Shown here: piece after piece, positions 34,647-44,028 of the stretch
How positions within the stretch are numbered: the first letter of the stretch is position 1
How the letters are laid out: the number at the start of each line of letters is the position of its first letter
Assembly: GCA_020635055.1 (NCBI GenBank)
Contig: JACKAN010000003.1
Coordinates: 62,001-126,000 of the forward strand
Source of the DNA: Pseudobdellovibrionaceae bacterium
Lineage (GTDB): Bacteria > Bdellovibrionota > Bdellovibrionia > Bdellovibrionales > UBA1609
DNA length: 64,000 bases
Reading direction: 5' to 3'
Translations under genes and position numbers: made by a program
Notes under the pieces: model-generated
Told to the model about the DNA's origin: nothing
What the model saw: only the letters and a program-made list of their open reading frames with translations
The model's database searches: none

Positions 34647-35951
34647 CTACATTTTAAAAGCATTTTCAATAGCACGAATGTAATTATGGGTAGCCTCTGT
34701 CAGTTTGCGTTTGGCATTGAGTCCCTCTTCGCTGGGGGACTCTGCTAATACTTTTTCGCAATTGAATAGTGTTCCAAAGTAGTTCCAACCTTTATAATTA
34801 ATGGGGTTTTTAATAAAATTAATTAAATATGGGACCAGTGAGTGATCTGTAGTTTGTTGCATTTCAAAAAAAGCTTGGGCAAGCTCATTCACTAAAGCTT
34901 CTTGGTTTTCAATTTTAGGTATAAATCTATATTTAAAAGACAGTGCTATTTTAAGAAGAGCATCATGAATATATATATTTATAATCGATTTTAAATAAAG
35001 TGGTGATTGAGGTGTTTGAACAAAATGTATTCCATCGGCATATTGAGCTATTTTTAATAAAAGTTGGGTCCTTTCACTGTCTTTTTTGTCAGCAACATAA
35101 AATAGAAATTTTTCTGCTAAATCGGAAGATATTGTATCCCTTGTTTTATTAATGTTCGTTAATTTTTCTAAATTAATCATAAGGTTTGCATTGCCTAACA
35201 AAGCTTTATTTTCCAATAGAAATTGAACATCCTTTAAAAATAAATTACTACTTTTTCTATTAAGATTTTCAATTAAAATAATTGAAGAAGTTCCAAAGCG
35301 AATTCTATTTTGAATTTCGGCTAACAAATCACCCTCTTTATACAAAGATCCTTGTGGGGGAGAAAAACGATAAATCAATTTTCTAGTTGTTTTCGCATAA
35401 GTATCAATAAGTGCGAGCGCAGCAATGGCACCCTTGTTGCCGAGAATGATTTGAACACTAGAACTAAAATTTTTTGCAAGATTATTGAACTCATCAAAAG
35501 AAGTTCTGAGACTTTGTTGATCTCCAGCCAAATTATTTTCGTAATATGACATTTTATAATTGTAGTTTAATTTAAGTTGCCGTAAAGCCTCAACTACCGA
35601 TCGATCCATGAGTAAATTTACACCAGGAAAAAGTGTTTTTGTAATTTGAGGATTTTGGACTCTTTTTTCAGCAACAAGGATAAAGCTACGTATCAAACTT
35701 TGAGGGGCAATCACCTCATGGGAAATGGCTTCTTGCAAAAATTGTAATGTTGGATCCCAATTGAAATTATCTGTATTTACGTTTGTACCAAAATAGTTTT
35801 CATTTGTATCTGGCAATTTTGCAGCTTCAACTAAACTCTCCACTTGTTGAAAAGTGTTGAGATCAGAATAATCAGTGTTTTCAGCATTTGCAGTAGTAGT
35901 GATAATTAACAGAGAAAAAAATAGAAATAAGACTTGAAAAGGGACCTTCAT
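34647..35951 (-). CDS. Exported protein with degenerate AAA+-like domain, paralog 2
   Basis: 434 residues with a signal peptide (MKVPFQVLFLFFSLLIITTT then ANA) and GAGGTG upstream of the ATG. Like its neighbour it has DTNENYFGTNVNTDNFNWDP near the N-terminus. It has SVQIILGNKGAIAALALI in place of a P-loop, TSSIILIENLNR as a Walker B-like strand, and ADGIHFVQTPQSPLYLKSII later. The Lys next to Gly in the loop is out of position and no DE pair follows, so ATP hydrolysis is unlikely. The two genes are tandem duplicates, 123 bases apart. Confidence 0.75.
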   Translation of the reverse strand: MKVPFQVLFLFFSLLIITTTANAENTDYSDLNTFQQVESLVEAAKLPDTNENYFGTNVNTDNFNWDPTLQFLQEAISHEVIAPQSLIRSFILVAEKRVQNPQITKTLFPGVNLLMDRSVVEALRQLKLNYNYKMSYYENNLAGDQQSLRTSFDEFNNLAKNFSSSVQIILGNKGAIAALALIDTYAKTTRKLIYRFSPPQGSLYKEGDLLAEIQNRIRFGTSSIILIENLNRKSSNLFLKDVQFLLENKALLGNANLMINLEKLTNINKTRDTISSDLAEKFLFYVADKKDSERTQLLLKIAQYADGIHFVQTPQSPLYLKSIINIYIHDALLKIALSFKYRFIPKIENQEALVNELAQAFFEMQQTTDHSLVPYLINFIKNPINYKGWNYFGTLFNCEKVLAESPSEEGLNAKRKLTEATHNYIRAIENAFKM

Positions 35952-36092
35952 TATTCACCTCATGTGCTCGAACTTGAGACATTAATCTGATTGGGTATAA
36001 GTGGTGAGTGTGCGACGTGTCAACTTGAAAAATATGATCCTGTATTTAAAAATACAAAAGTGAAGTTCTAAATGTGTGGCAGAAAGAAAAAG

Positions 36093-36143
36093 TTAACTAC
36101 TTGAATATATTGGATTAACGCACAAAATTGTGTCGAAGTCAGG
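36093..36143 (+). mobile_element. Worn right end of a second IS1634-like element
   Basis: TTAACTACTTGAATAT, then ATTAACGCACAAAATTGTG and CGAAGTCAGG, aligns with the right end of the intact element (TAACTACTTGATAT, ATGACGCAAATC, CGACGAAGTCAGG at 28113-28163). The last ten bases are identical. No transposase sequence or left end is nearby. The rest of the 35952-36197 gap holds only a small hairpin (GTATTTAAAAATAC) and nothing else I can name. Confidence 0.6.
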
Positions 36144-36197
36144 CAGCGCCACTAAATTAAAAAGATCTATTGTTGAATTCTTTAGGTACCTAACCGA

Positions 36198-37316
36198 CTA
36201 AATAAAAGCCAATTCAAAATCGGGGGCTGGGGAGAGAACACGAGGTTTCAAGAAATTGGGTACGCTTTCCTCGGGATCAAGTAAACAATAGAGTCCGGCT
36301 TTTATATTGGATGAAATAAAAGACCTTGCCGGTTGAGACATCAATGAGCCTTCAAAGTGGGGGTATACCAAAAAATGTGTCTTTGGAACACTATGATAGG
36401 CTTTATGACATAAAGAATAAAAAATATCAGAATTATCGGCTAATAAATAAGATAGGTAATAAAAATTAAGGGGTGTTCCTACATCGGGCAATCGTCTTGC
36501 GGAACTAAAGTAAGAATAAAGATGTAGCATTTCTTTTAAAGTGAGCGACATAGAATCATATTTTACAGCTATAAACTGTTCATGAGCATGGCTATTCCAC
36601 AAAGCAGTACAGCCAACAATACTTCCATTGCCATCTTTAGCCAAAAGGAAATCCTCAATTTTAAGCTCTCCCCAGAGCTCCAAATTCCTCAAAAAGTGTT
36701 CTGGTGAGGGATGATAATTGGGAGTGCGATGAGAATTTTTTTTTGAAACATATTCGGCCAAATCCGGCAGATCTTTTACTGTAGCTGGCTCCGTTTGAAT
36801 AGAGGGGAGAGGGTCAAGAGCCCAGGGCCATAAGGCATGCAAGCTCACTACACTAAACTTGCGGTACAGATAATATCTAGGCAATTCCCTTCTAACATTG
36901 CGGGGGCGAATAAAGGCATTCATTGCTTGTTGCTGAGCTTCTCCCACTACAGAAAATATATAGCGACAGTCCTGTGCTTTTTTTGCTTCACGCAAAGTGG
37001 GTAGTAAAAAACGCGTCCATTCCAAAATTACTTTTCTGTCGGAGGCAATGCGCAGATCCGTTACATAACCCACCTGTTGAATGACGCCATCAATTTTGGC
37101 TTCGCGAAACAGTAAGTTGACCATGGCTTTTATTTTTTTATCACTTTTATCATCAACTAATATGTATGTGGATGTAGCTTTTGATTGCATTTTATATTGA
37201 AAAAAAAATGATCCTTGTTTGTGAAGTTTTAAATGTATAGGAGTGGTAACTAAGGTCTCTTCATAAAACTTTATTAAATTATCACTGTCATCTTCAGTAG
37301 CAAGTCTAAGTTTCAT
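36198..37316 (-). CDS. Tandem GNAT-type acetyltransferase-like protein
   Basis: 372 residues. The N-terminus MKLRLATEDDSDNLIKFYEE is the classic first strand and helix of a GNAT fold, followed by VGYVTDLRIASDRK as the strand before the acetyl-CoA loop. A second, weaker unit begins near TEPATVKDLPDLAEYVSK, with SIVGCTALWN. The acyl-CoA-binding R/QxxGxG/A loop is poor in both units. The substrate is unknown. Its ATG overlaps the stop of the cobalamin adenosyltransferase gene by 4 bases, so they are co-transcribed. Confidence 0.75.
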   Translation of the reverse strand: MKLRLATEDDSDNLIKFYEETLVTTPIHLKLHKQGSFFFQYKMQSKATSTYILVDDKSDKKIKAMVNLLFREAKIDGVIQQVGYVTDLRIASDRKVILEWTRFLLPTLREAKKAQDCRYIFSVVGEAQQQAMNAFIRPRNVRRELPRYYLYRKFSVVSLHALWPWALDPLPSIQTEPATVKDLPDLAEYVSKKNSHRTPNYHPSPEHFLRNLELWGELKIEDFLLAKDGNGSIVGCTALWNSHAHEQFIAVKYDSMSLTLKEMLHLYSYFSSARRLPDVGTPLNFYYLSYLLADNSDIFYSLCHKAYHSVPKTHFLVYPHFEGSLMSQPARSFISSNIKAGLYCLLDPEESVPNFLKPRVLSPAPDFELAFI

Positions 37317-37882
37317 TTTGTTGTCCAGGGAGTCTCTTTTACTCCCGCTTGAAAATTAATAAAACGAGAGGTGACAAAAAAATAATCACTGAGACGATTT
37401 ATATAAACTAAAATAAAATCGGGAATATTAGTTTCTTTCAAACCTGTAACTAAACGGCGTTCCGCTCGGCGAGCTATTGTACGGCAAATATGTAAAGTAC
37501 AGGCTGCGAGATGTCCACTGGGTAAAATAAATGATGTTAATGGAGGAAGGCTTTCATTCATGTGATCTATTGCATTCTCAAGTTCAGTTACCAGATTATG
37601 ATCGAAATCGGGCAGCCTTAGTTTGGCTTTGTCGTTTTCACTAGCAAGGTGGCTGCTAATCGTGAATATTGTTTCCTGACATTTTATTAATTGGATTTCC
37701 ACAAAGAGAGGTATTTTATTATTCAACCCAGTGTGTTGTAGCTCGCTCAAAGCTTTTCCCAGATGAGAATTCAGTTCATCGAGAGTTCCATAAACTTCTA
37801 GCCTCCAATGATTTTTAGGAACTCGTGTGCCACCAAATAATGAACTTTCCCCTTTGTCTCCAGTTTTTGTATAAATTTTCAT
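37313..37882 (-). CDS. PduO-type cob(I)alamin adenosyltransferase
   Basis: Transfers the adenosyl group of ATP to cob(I)alamin to make adenosylcobalamin. 189 residues from the ATG at 37880-37882. The N-terminal MKIYTKTGDKGESSLFGG is the ATP-binding motif of the family, followed by EVYGTLDELNSHLG; CRTIARRAERRLV carries the conserved arginines, and the end has YINRLSDYFFV. A longer frame exists to 37978, but its extra residues are unlike the family and overlap the divergent TolC gene. It probably serves a B12-dependent enzyme encoded elsewhere. Confidence 0.92.
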   Translation of the reverse strand: MKIYTKTGDKGESSLFGGTRVPKNHWRLEVYGTLDELNSHLGKALSELQHTGLNNKIPLFVEIQLIKCQETIFTISSHLASENDKAKLRLPDFDHNLVTELENAIDHMNESLPPLTSFILPSGHLAACTLHICRTIARRAERRLVTGLKETNIPDFILVYINRLSDYFFVTSRFINFQAGVKETPWTTK

Positions 37883-37959
37883 AAATTTATTTTGACGCAA
37901 TTCTTTATGAAAGGGAAGTTGGTACACCAATATGCTGGCCTGTGCTAACTTGTTCGGCA

Positions 37960-39240
37960 ATGCCATTACGACTGCCAAGTTTTATTTTCACAATGCTTTT
38001 TTTATTGGGAGCTCAAAGCTCTTGGGGAGCCAATCTTAACCTTAAAAAGGTGGCTCAAATTTATATTCAAGAAAGTCATTTACTAAAATCATTAAAATCT
38101 GAAATCGAGGCAGCAGAGGCTGAAGAAGAAGAAGCCTCGCGACAACTCTGGCCATCCATTTCATGGTCCAACTCAGTAGTAGATCAACAAGTTCCGGCAT
38201 CCATGTATGGCGGATTTAATATTTCACCTAAAAAAATATATAGTTCTGGTCTAAGCTTTCAACAACCCCTTTATTTGGGTGGAAAAATTTGGAAGGCCTG
38301 GAGTTTGCGCCAGCAGGCCATTGTCAGTGCTAATTTAAAATACCAAAATCAGAAACAGCAGCTTCTTACTGCTGTTACATTAAAAGCGGTCCAGCTTTAT
38401 GTTTCTAAAAAAGTAAATGAAGTTTTATTCGAATCACAAAAATTGCAAAAACAATTTTGGGATATTGTGCGTTTGAGAGCACAAAGAGGGGCTTCTAAAG
38501 ATTATGAAGTGGCTCAAGCCGAGGGCGATTACTATTCTTATGTGGCTAAAATACACCAACAAGAGTCTCTTATCCAAAGTTACAAATCACAACTCGCTAC
38601 AGACTTAGGCTTTGAGGGAATGGGTCAATGGGATATTGATTTAGATATTCCCACAGCAAATGAAAAGTTAGCATTAGAAAAAAAAGAGCGACCCGATGTA
38701 TTATTAGCCAAGCAACAAATCCATTTGGCAGAACTAAATAAGAGTTTAGCTATGGGAGATCATTATCCTACAATACAACTACAGGGTACATGGGGTTATC
38801 AGGCCAAAGACCAAGGAGAGTTGTTTGATCAAGATTCAAAATCTCACAATATAGGACTTAGTATTAATATTCCACTTTTTTCAGGACTCACATCTCTATC
38901 TGTGAGAAGAGCTAATGAAAGTCGAATTACCGGAGCAAAACTTCAATATAAATATCTTCAAGATCAGGCAGCTATGGAACTGCAAAATTCACAACAGAAG
39001 TTGCAGCTAGCCAGTCAAGTTTTACAGGCTAATAAAAAATGGTCGGAACAAGCCTTTTCAGCTTTAAAAAAAGGTTTGGCCAGTTATAAATTGGGAGTGA
39101 TATCTACTTTTCAAATGGTGCAATTGCAAAAAGGCTATGAAGGGGCAGCTCTGTCTTATTGGAGTTCACTGGCGAGTTATTACAGCGAAAAACTAAACTG
39201 GTTAAATATGAACGGACAAGAGCTGGCGGAACAATTATGA
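37960..39240 (+). CDS. TolC-like outer membrane efflux protein
   Basis: 426 residues from ATG 37960, which gives a signal peptide (MPLRLPSFIFTMLFLLGAQS, then SWGA). A GTG at 37942 is possible. It shows the duplicated helical layout of outer-membrane efflux proteins: SEIEAAEAEEEEASRQLWP early, SGLSFQQPLYLGGKIWKAW, and in the second half NIGLSINIPLFSGLTSLSV and ALKKGLASYKLGVISTFQM. It would form the outer-membrane duct of an efflux or type I export system, but no pump or adaptor gene is next to it. It overlaps the resB start by 4 bases (ATGA). Confidence 0.88.
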   Translation: MPLRLPSFIFTMLFLLGAQSSWGANLNLKKVAQIYIQESHLLKSLKSEIEAAEAEEEEASRQLWPSISWSNSVVDQQVPASMYGGFNISPKKIYSSGLSFQQPLYLGGKIWKAWSLRQQAIVSANLKYQNQKQQLLTAVTLKAVQLYVSKKVNEVLFESQKLQKQFWDIVRLRAQRGASKDYEVAQAEGDYYSYVAKIHQQESLIQSYKSQLATDLGFEGMGQWDIDLDIPTANEKLALEKKERPDVLLAKQQIHLAELNKSLAMGDHYPTIQLQGTWGYQAKDQGELFDQDSKSHNIGLSINIPLFSGLTSLSVRRANESRITGAKLQYKYLQDQAAMELQNSQQKLQLASQVLQANKKWSEQAFSALKKGLASYKLGVISTFQMVQLQKGYEGAALSYWSSLASYYSEKLNWLNMNGQELAEQL

Positions 39241-40637
39241 GCCCTTCTTTAAATAAATGGTTTAATAAATTTATAAAACAACTCTCCTCTCTAAAGCTTG
39301 CAGTTTTTGTTATTCTTTCGCTAGCAGTAATTTCAGCTGTCGGCACGATCTATGAAGCTAAGTATGATGCCACCTATGCGCAAAAAACAGTTTATACCTC
39401 TATTTATATGAAAGCTGTTTTGGGTCTGCTCTGTATTAATTTAATTTTTGTCATGGTGGACCGCTGGCCCTGGAAAAAGCATCACACCGGATTTGTCTTG
39501 GCTCATATTGGAATTATCATAATGCTTATTGGTGCATTTATTACCGAAAAGTTTGGTATCGATGGCTCGATGGCTTTCCCATTGGGAGAGTCAAATCGAT
39601 TTATCACTGTTTCTAGTCAGGAAGTAAATATTTTTGCTTCCTATGACAATGGTAACCCGACTCGAGTTTTTGCAAGGGCTGTCGATTTTTTTAAAGACCC
39701 ACCCACTGAAGAAAAGCCCTTGGTGGCTACTTTGGGCAATCAGGAAATGAAAATTACGGATTACTATCACTATGCTATTGGCAAAGAAGAATTTGTTGCT
39801 GGTGAAAAAATCAACTCAGGACCAGCTTTGCGTGTGCAACTGCAAAATAAATTTGTAAACATGACGCAATGGCTTTTTAAAACGCCAGGTAAAAAATTAG
39901 AAACTATATCTTTGGGGCCGGCGCAAATTGTAATTCACGATGGTGATTTTAAATACGAAAAGGGGAATGTATTAAGTTTCCAGCCCTTAGAGGGAGATCG
40001 CTTAGCTTATAAGGTTTATTTAGATCGAACTCAATCTTTAGTAAAATCTGGAATTGTAAAGGCGGGGGAGAGTTTTAATACCGGCTGGATGGATGCAACT
40101 CTTCGCTTGCTTAAGTACATTCCCAATGCTCAAAGAAAATTAATTTTCGTTAAAAGAGAGTCGCCAACACCAAGAACTCGTTCTGCAATTTTAGTGGAAT
40201 ATAATGGCGAGAAACAATGGGTAGGATTGAATAGTGTAATTAAGTTTTTTGACACTGACAAAGTTTACTATTTTTCTTTTGGCAATCGGCGAATTGATTT
40301 GGGATATGATATTCAGTTGGCTGATTTTCGTGTTGGAAAATATCAGGGAACCAATCGAGCCATGAGTTATGAAAGTGTAGTTAAAGTTCCCGAATTAGGG
40401 GAAGTTTTGATTTCCATGAATGAACCAATGAAGAACAAGGGTTATACATTTTATCAAGCCAGTTTTGAACAGGATGAGCAGGGAAACCCAACGACTTCCA
40501 TTTTGTCTGTTAATAAAGATCCAGGAAGACCTATAAAGTATTTGGGGTCATTTTTGATAGTGTTGGGTTCAATTATATTATTTTATTTTAAAAGAATGAA
40601 ATTTAAAGAGATGTTTAAAAGAGGTGCTCATGAATAA
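39237..40637 (+). CDS. resB: ResB-like cytochrome c biogenesis protein
   Basis: 466 residues. Together with the next gene it forms the System II machinery that carries heme across the membrane and attaches it to apocytochromes. Helices occur at about 15-36 (LKLAVFVILSLAVISAVGT), 55-75 (MKAVLGLLCINLIFVMVDRW) and 85-105 (GFVLAHIGIIIMLIGAFI). A large periplasmic domain follows and a last helix lies at about 435-455 (YLGSFLIVLGSIILFYF). The start is the ATG overlapping the TolC stop; upstream in-frame codons lie inside TolC. It ends within the first codons of ccsA. Confidence 0.9.
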   Translation: MSPSLNKWFNKFIKQLSSLKLAVFVILSLAVISAVGTIYEAKYDATYAQKTVYTSIYMKAVLGLLCINLIFVMVDRWPWKKHHTGFVLAHIGIIIMLIGAFITEKFGIDGSMAFPLGESNRFITVSSQEVNIFASYDNGNPTRVFARAVDFFKDPPTEEKPLVATLGNQEMKITDYYHYAIGKEEFVAGEKINSGPALRVQLQNKFVNMTQWLFKTPGKKLETISLGPAQIVIHDGDFKYEKGNVLSFQPLEGDRLAYKVYLDRTQSLVKSGIVKAGESFNTGWMDATLRLLKYIPNAQRKLIFVKRESPTPRTRSAILVEYNGEKQWVGLNSVIKFFDTDKVYYFSFGNRRIDLGYDIQLADFRVGKYQGTNRAMSYESVVKVPELGEVLISMNEPMKNKGYTFYQASFEQDEQGNPTTSILSVNKDPGRPIKYLGSFLIVLGSIILFYFKRMKFKEMFKRGAHE

Positions 40638-42336
40638 TCGTATAATTACTATGTTTTTTTTAACTCTCTTAGTGTTTCCGCAGCAACATAGTTTTGCCGC
40701 ACTCGCCGATCCACTTAAAACTTTACATATTCAAGATGGGGGAAGAATAAAACCCTTCAATACTTTTGCTACAGAGGCCCTTCAGTTAGTTTATGGTAGA
40801 GAAACATTTAAAGGTTTGCCCTCCGATGAGGAAGGTAAGAAGAACGAAAGCCGAGATGCCATTGATATCCTTTTAACTTGGATGCTTATACCTGAACATT
40901 GGAATGAAGCTCCCATTATACAAATTAGACACAATGGTCTTAAAGAAGCACTTGGACTGGATCCTGAAAAAACAAAAAAGACTCATTTTTCCCCAGCCGA
41001 GTTGATGCGTAACGATCGTTTAGCCCTATTAATTCAGGAATTAAATAACCAGCGAGAAGCCCAAGAAAAGTTAGATCCTTACTTTCAGGCTGTGCAAACC
41101 TTGGAATCACAAATATCTATGTTTCAGGCAATTAGTACAGGTGTGGCCTTAAAAGTGTTGCCTCCCTCAGAGGGAAGCGGCATAAAAAAATGGTTCAGTT
41201 TAAATGAGCTCAATGGAGATTCGCAAAAATTATTTTCGGAGATCACTCAATCTTTTATAAAACTTGTGACTATGCAAATTAGCGCGCCCAAACCTGAAGA
41301 GATAAAAAAAGTTCAACAAGAATTAAAAGTTGCCGTGGAAAAATTTAAAGAATTTGCCAGAAAACAAGATCCACAGGCCTACGGCGAAGAAAAATTAGTA
41401 GAGTTGGAAGTTCACCTCAAAGATTTTCACCCCTTTCAAAAGGCTTGGATTGCATATTTATTGGCGACTTTGTTTGCGGTTATGGCCTTTGTTTCCAACA
41501 AAAGTTGGGCCAAAAATACCGCATGGGTATTTATGTTTTTGGGCTTAGCATTGCACAGTTACGGTATGTTTTTAAGGGTTTATATTATTGGTCGCCCTCC
41601 CGTAAGTAATATGTACGAAACAGTGATTTGGGTGCCTTGGGGTACAGTATTTTTCTCAATGATTCTAACTAAGTTGCGGAAGAACTACCTGCTTTTTATT
41701 TGTTCAGGTTTGGTCGCGACACTATGTCTAATATTATCCGATTTGTCGCCAGTGGTTTTGGACTCTTCTCTTCAACCATTAGAGCCGGTGTTGCGAGATA
41801 ATTTTTGGTTGGTTGTACATGTTATAATAATAGTAACTAGTTATGCAGCCTTCTTTTTAGCTTTTGCTTTGGGTGATATATTGTTGATTTACTTTTTGCG
41901 CGGTGAGGAAAAATACAAGGCTGTTATAAAAGAGGGCGTACATGGCATTTATCGAAGTATTCAAATTGGCATTGTTCTTTTAGCTTTGGGAATTATAACC
42001 GGTGGAATTTGGGCCGATTACTCTTGGGGTCGATTTTGGGGTTGGGACCCTAAAGAAACTTGGGCACTTATTGCACTCTTAGGTTATGTGGCCGTGCTTC
42101 ATGGTCGCTTGGCTGGATGGGTAAAGGATTTTGGTATGACGACCGCAGCTGTGATTACATTCTCATTAGTGATTATGGCTTGGTATGGAGTCAATTTTGT
42201 ACTAGGTGCTGGACTTCACACTTATGGGTTTGGTGCGGGTGGAGTGGAATATGTGTCTGCATTTGTCGCATTTCATATATTGTATGTGGTCTATGTGGCC
42301 ACGGTTAGAAAAAGTCGATTGAGTAAAAAAGATTAA
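40630..42336 (+). CDS. ccsA: CcsA/ResC-like cytochrome c synthase subunit
   Basis: 568 residues. This is the heme-handling subunit of System II. A signal-like N-terminus (FFLTLLVFPQQHSFAA) and a long periplasmic region of about 250 residues precede about eight helices. The family's tryptophan-rich heme motif reads WGRFWGWDPKETWALI, near residues 465-480, and a conserved His lies in VVHVIIIVTSYAA. The ATG at 40630 has AAAGAGG upstream and overlaps resB by 8 bases. The periplasmic extension before the core is longer than in the shortest ResC proteins. It supplies cytochromes such as CcoP and CcoO encoded at the left edge. Confidence 0.92.
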   Translation: MNNRIITMFFLTLLVFPQQHSFAALADPLKTLHIQDGGRIKPFNTFATEALQLVYGRETFKGLPSDEEGKKNESRDAIDILLTWMLIPEHWNEAPIIQIRHNGLKEALGLDPEKTKKTHFSPAELMRNDRLALLIQELNNQREAQEKLDPYFQAVQTLESQISMFQAISTGVALKVLPPSEGSGIKKWFSLNELNGDSQKLFSEITQSFIKLVTMQISAPKPEEIKKVQQELKVAVEKFKEFARKQDPQAYGEEKLVELEVHLKDFHPFQKAWIAYLLATLFAVMAFVSNKSWAKNTAWVFMFLGLALHSYGMFLRVYIIGRPPVSNMYETVIWVPWGTVFFSMILTKLRKNYLLFICSGLVATLCLILSDLSPVVLDSSLQPLEPVLRDNFWLVVHVIIIVTSYAAFFLAFALGDILLIYFLRGEEKYKAVIKEGVHGIYRSIQIGIVLLALGIITGGIWADYSWGRFWGWDPKETWALIALLGYVAVLHGRLAGWVKDFGMTTAAVITFSLVIMAWYGVNFVLGAGLHTYGFGAGGVEYVSAFVAFHILYVVYVATVRKSRLSKKD

Positions 42337-43067
42337 ATTGGATGTTTGTTAAGTATTTTTAAAACGACTCTTCTATTAGCATCCTGGTTTTCTTTAATTG
42401 GATTTCCTTCGGTGTCTCGATTTGCTTTCAGTGGGCGATTTTCTCCCCAGCCAATTGTCATTATGTTATCTCTGCTGAAACCATTTTTTTCAAATAGCCT
42501 GGCAACTGCCCCCGCACGCAAGGCAGATAGTTCCCAATTGCTTGCAACTATACCTTTCTCAATTGGAATATCATCTGTATGACCCTCTATTAAGTACTTA
42601 TTATTTTTTGCTTTTTCTTCAAGTACGACAATAATTTCTTGCATTAAGGATTCTGCAGAATTTTTTAAAAGAATAGATCCTGAGTCAAAAAAAAGTGTTC
42701 CTTCAAAAGAGATCATAACCTCTGTCATTTTACTTTTAATTTGCACCTGTTCACTGAGTCCTTTTTTTTCAATCACTTGCTTTAAAATTTCTCCAAGTTC
42801 TTTAAATTTATTATCAGTTTCACCACCAAAATATTCTGCGGCACCGCCACCCACTTCTTTAAATGTTTCTGGCTCAAAAGTAGCCATTGAAGTTAAAAGT
42901 GCAAAAAATCCCATTAGCAAAGTCATCATATCTGCATAGCTAAGTAACCAAATACTTTCTGAGTCATCGTGCTTTGCGCCACCAGAATCATTCACAAACA
43001 AATCCACCTCATCAGAGTCCGACTCAATGTGATTATCAAACTCTACAACTTTTTTAACTGAAGACAT
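42333..43067 (-). CDS. motB: Flagellar stator protein MotB
   Basis: 244 residues. An N-terminal cytoplasmic tail is followed by one helix with the ion-binding Asp 46 in SYADMMTLLMGFFALLTS. Residues about 105-240 form the OmpA-like peptidoglycan-binding domain (LFFDSGSILLKNSAESL, IEGHTDDIPI, SNWELSALRAGAVARLFEK, RRVVLKI). Together with MotA it forms the stator that powers the flagellum. It starts 8 bases after motA and ends overlapping ccsA by 4 bases in convergent orientation. Confidence 0.95.
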   Translation of the reverse strand: MSSVKKVVEFDNHIESDSDEVDLFVNDSGGAKHDDSESIWLLSYADMMTLLMGFFALLTSMATFEPETFKEVGGGAAEYFGGETDNKFKELGEILKQVIEKKGLSEQVQIKSKMTEVMISFEGTLFFDSGSILLKNSAESLMQEIIVVLEEKAKNNKYLIEGHTDDIPIEKGIVASNWELSALRAGAVARLFEKNGFSRDNIMTIGWGENRPLKANRDTEGNPIKENQDANRRVVLKILNKHPI

Positions 43068-43075
43068 TGTCGTTC

Positions 43076-43876
43076 CTATGCGGCTTTGTTTTCTTGACCA
43101 TTGGTTAGAGCCTCTCTTTCTGAAGGAAGTAAGTAACTTTTAATATTTTCCTCAACAACCAATGGATGTTGTTTAGCTCGAATCAATTTAATTCCATCAA
43201 TGACCATTTGTCTAATTATACGATCAGACTTATTATACTTAGATAGGTTCTCACCTAGAGGTATAAAAATAAAATTTGCTATTGCAATACCATACATAGT
43301 TGCAACTAATGCGACAGCCATTGAAGGGCCAACAGTTTTAATTGCATCAGAACCTCCTAGGCCTTGCATAAGAGTAACCATCCCAATCACCGCACCTAAT
43401 AATCCAAAAGCGGGTGGAAATTTAGCTAGGGTAGAGAACATATGAGAATCTTCTTCGTAACGCTTAAAATGAGTGTGTGCTCTTTTTGCAAGAACTAAAT
43501 CTACATCTTTTGGGTTGAGTCCTCCAGCAATTATCATTTGAATGGCTTCTTTGAGGAAGGGTGTTTTTATATCTTCTACTTTTTCAGAAAGATAGTTTGA
43601 ATTTTCCCTGTAACCTTTTGCAAGATCTACTATTTCAGTTATTACTTCATCATAGCGGTTGAGAGTGCCTTTTAATACCCTGCTAAAAAAAACTTTCAGC
43701 ATTCCTATCATAGTTTTTGCAGAAAAACTAAGAAGTGTAGCTGCAATTGTACCACCAATTACTATAATAGCGGCATGTGAATCTAAAAAAACAGTGGGCT
43801 TATTTGTTGACATGATCACCGTCGTAATTACAACTCCAACTGCCATAGCAAGACCAAAGATTGGTGAAAGATTCAT
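43076..43876 (-). CDS. motA: Flagellar stator protein MotA/PomA
   Basis: 266 residues with four helices, the channel-forming stator subunit. The N-terminus SPIFGLAMAVGVVITTVIM and DSHAAIIVIGGTIAATLLSF resembles the PomA/MotA group. The third and fourth helices are in FPPAFGLLGAVIGMVTLMQ and GPSMAVALVATMYGIAIANF, with the conserved prolines and the cytoplasmic loop between helices 2 and 3 (KEAIQMIIAGG). Coupling to H+ or Na+ cannot be decided here. It forms a two-gene unit with motB and lies divergent to the GYF-domain gene. Confidence 0.95.
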   Translation of the reverse strand: MNLSPIFGLAMAVGVVITTVIMSTNKPTVFLDSHAAIIVIGGTIAATLLSFSAKTMIGMLKVFFSRVLKGTLNRYDEVITEIVDLAKGYRENSNYLSEKVEDIKTPFLKEAIQMIIAGGLNPKDVDLVLAKRAHTHFKRYEEDSHMFSTLAKFPPAFGLLGAVIGMVTLMQGLGGSDAIKTVGPSMAVALVATMYGIAIANFIFIPLGENLSKYNKSDRIIRQMVIDGIKLIRAKQHPLVVEENIKSYLLPSEREALTNGQENKAA

Positions 43877-44028
43877 AGAATCTCCTTTTCATCAGTACAA
43901 AGTTATCGGTTGGAAAACAACAAATTAGAGTCTAGATTTTTATGACATAAGTACAGTAAACATATCTAAAACTAGATTATTTATAATACCAGATTGGTCG
44001 CAAGCGTAAGCTAATGTAGAATAATATT

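Noticed and set aside
33111..35951. Active secreted ATPases
   Set aside because: Neither paralog keeps the P-loop Lys-Thr/Ser or the Walker B acidic pair, so ATP hydrolysis is not supported.
37883..37978. N-terminal extension of the cobalamin adenosyltransferase
   Set aside because: The family starts at MKIYTKTGDKG; the extra 32 residues have no family likeness and run over the divergent TolC start.
39159..39236. N-terminal extension of ResB inside the TolC gene
   Set aside because: ATG at 39237 overlaps the TolC stop as ATGA, and the hydrophobic N-terminus fits this start.
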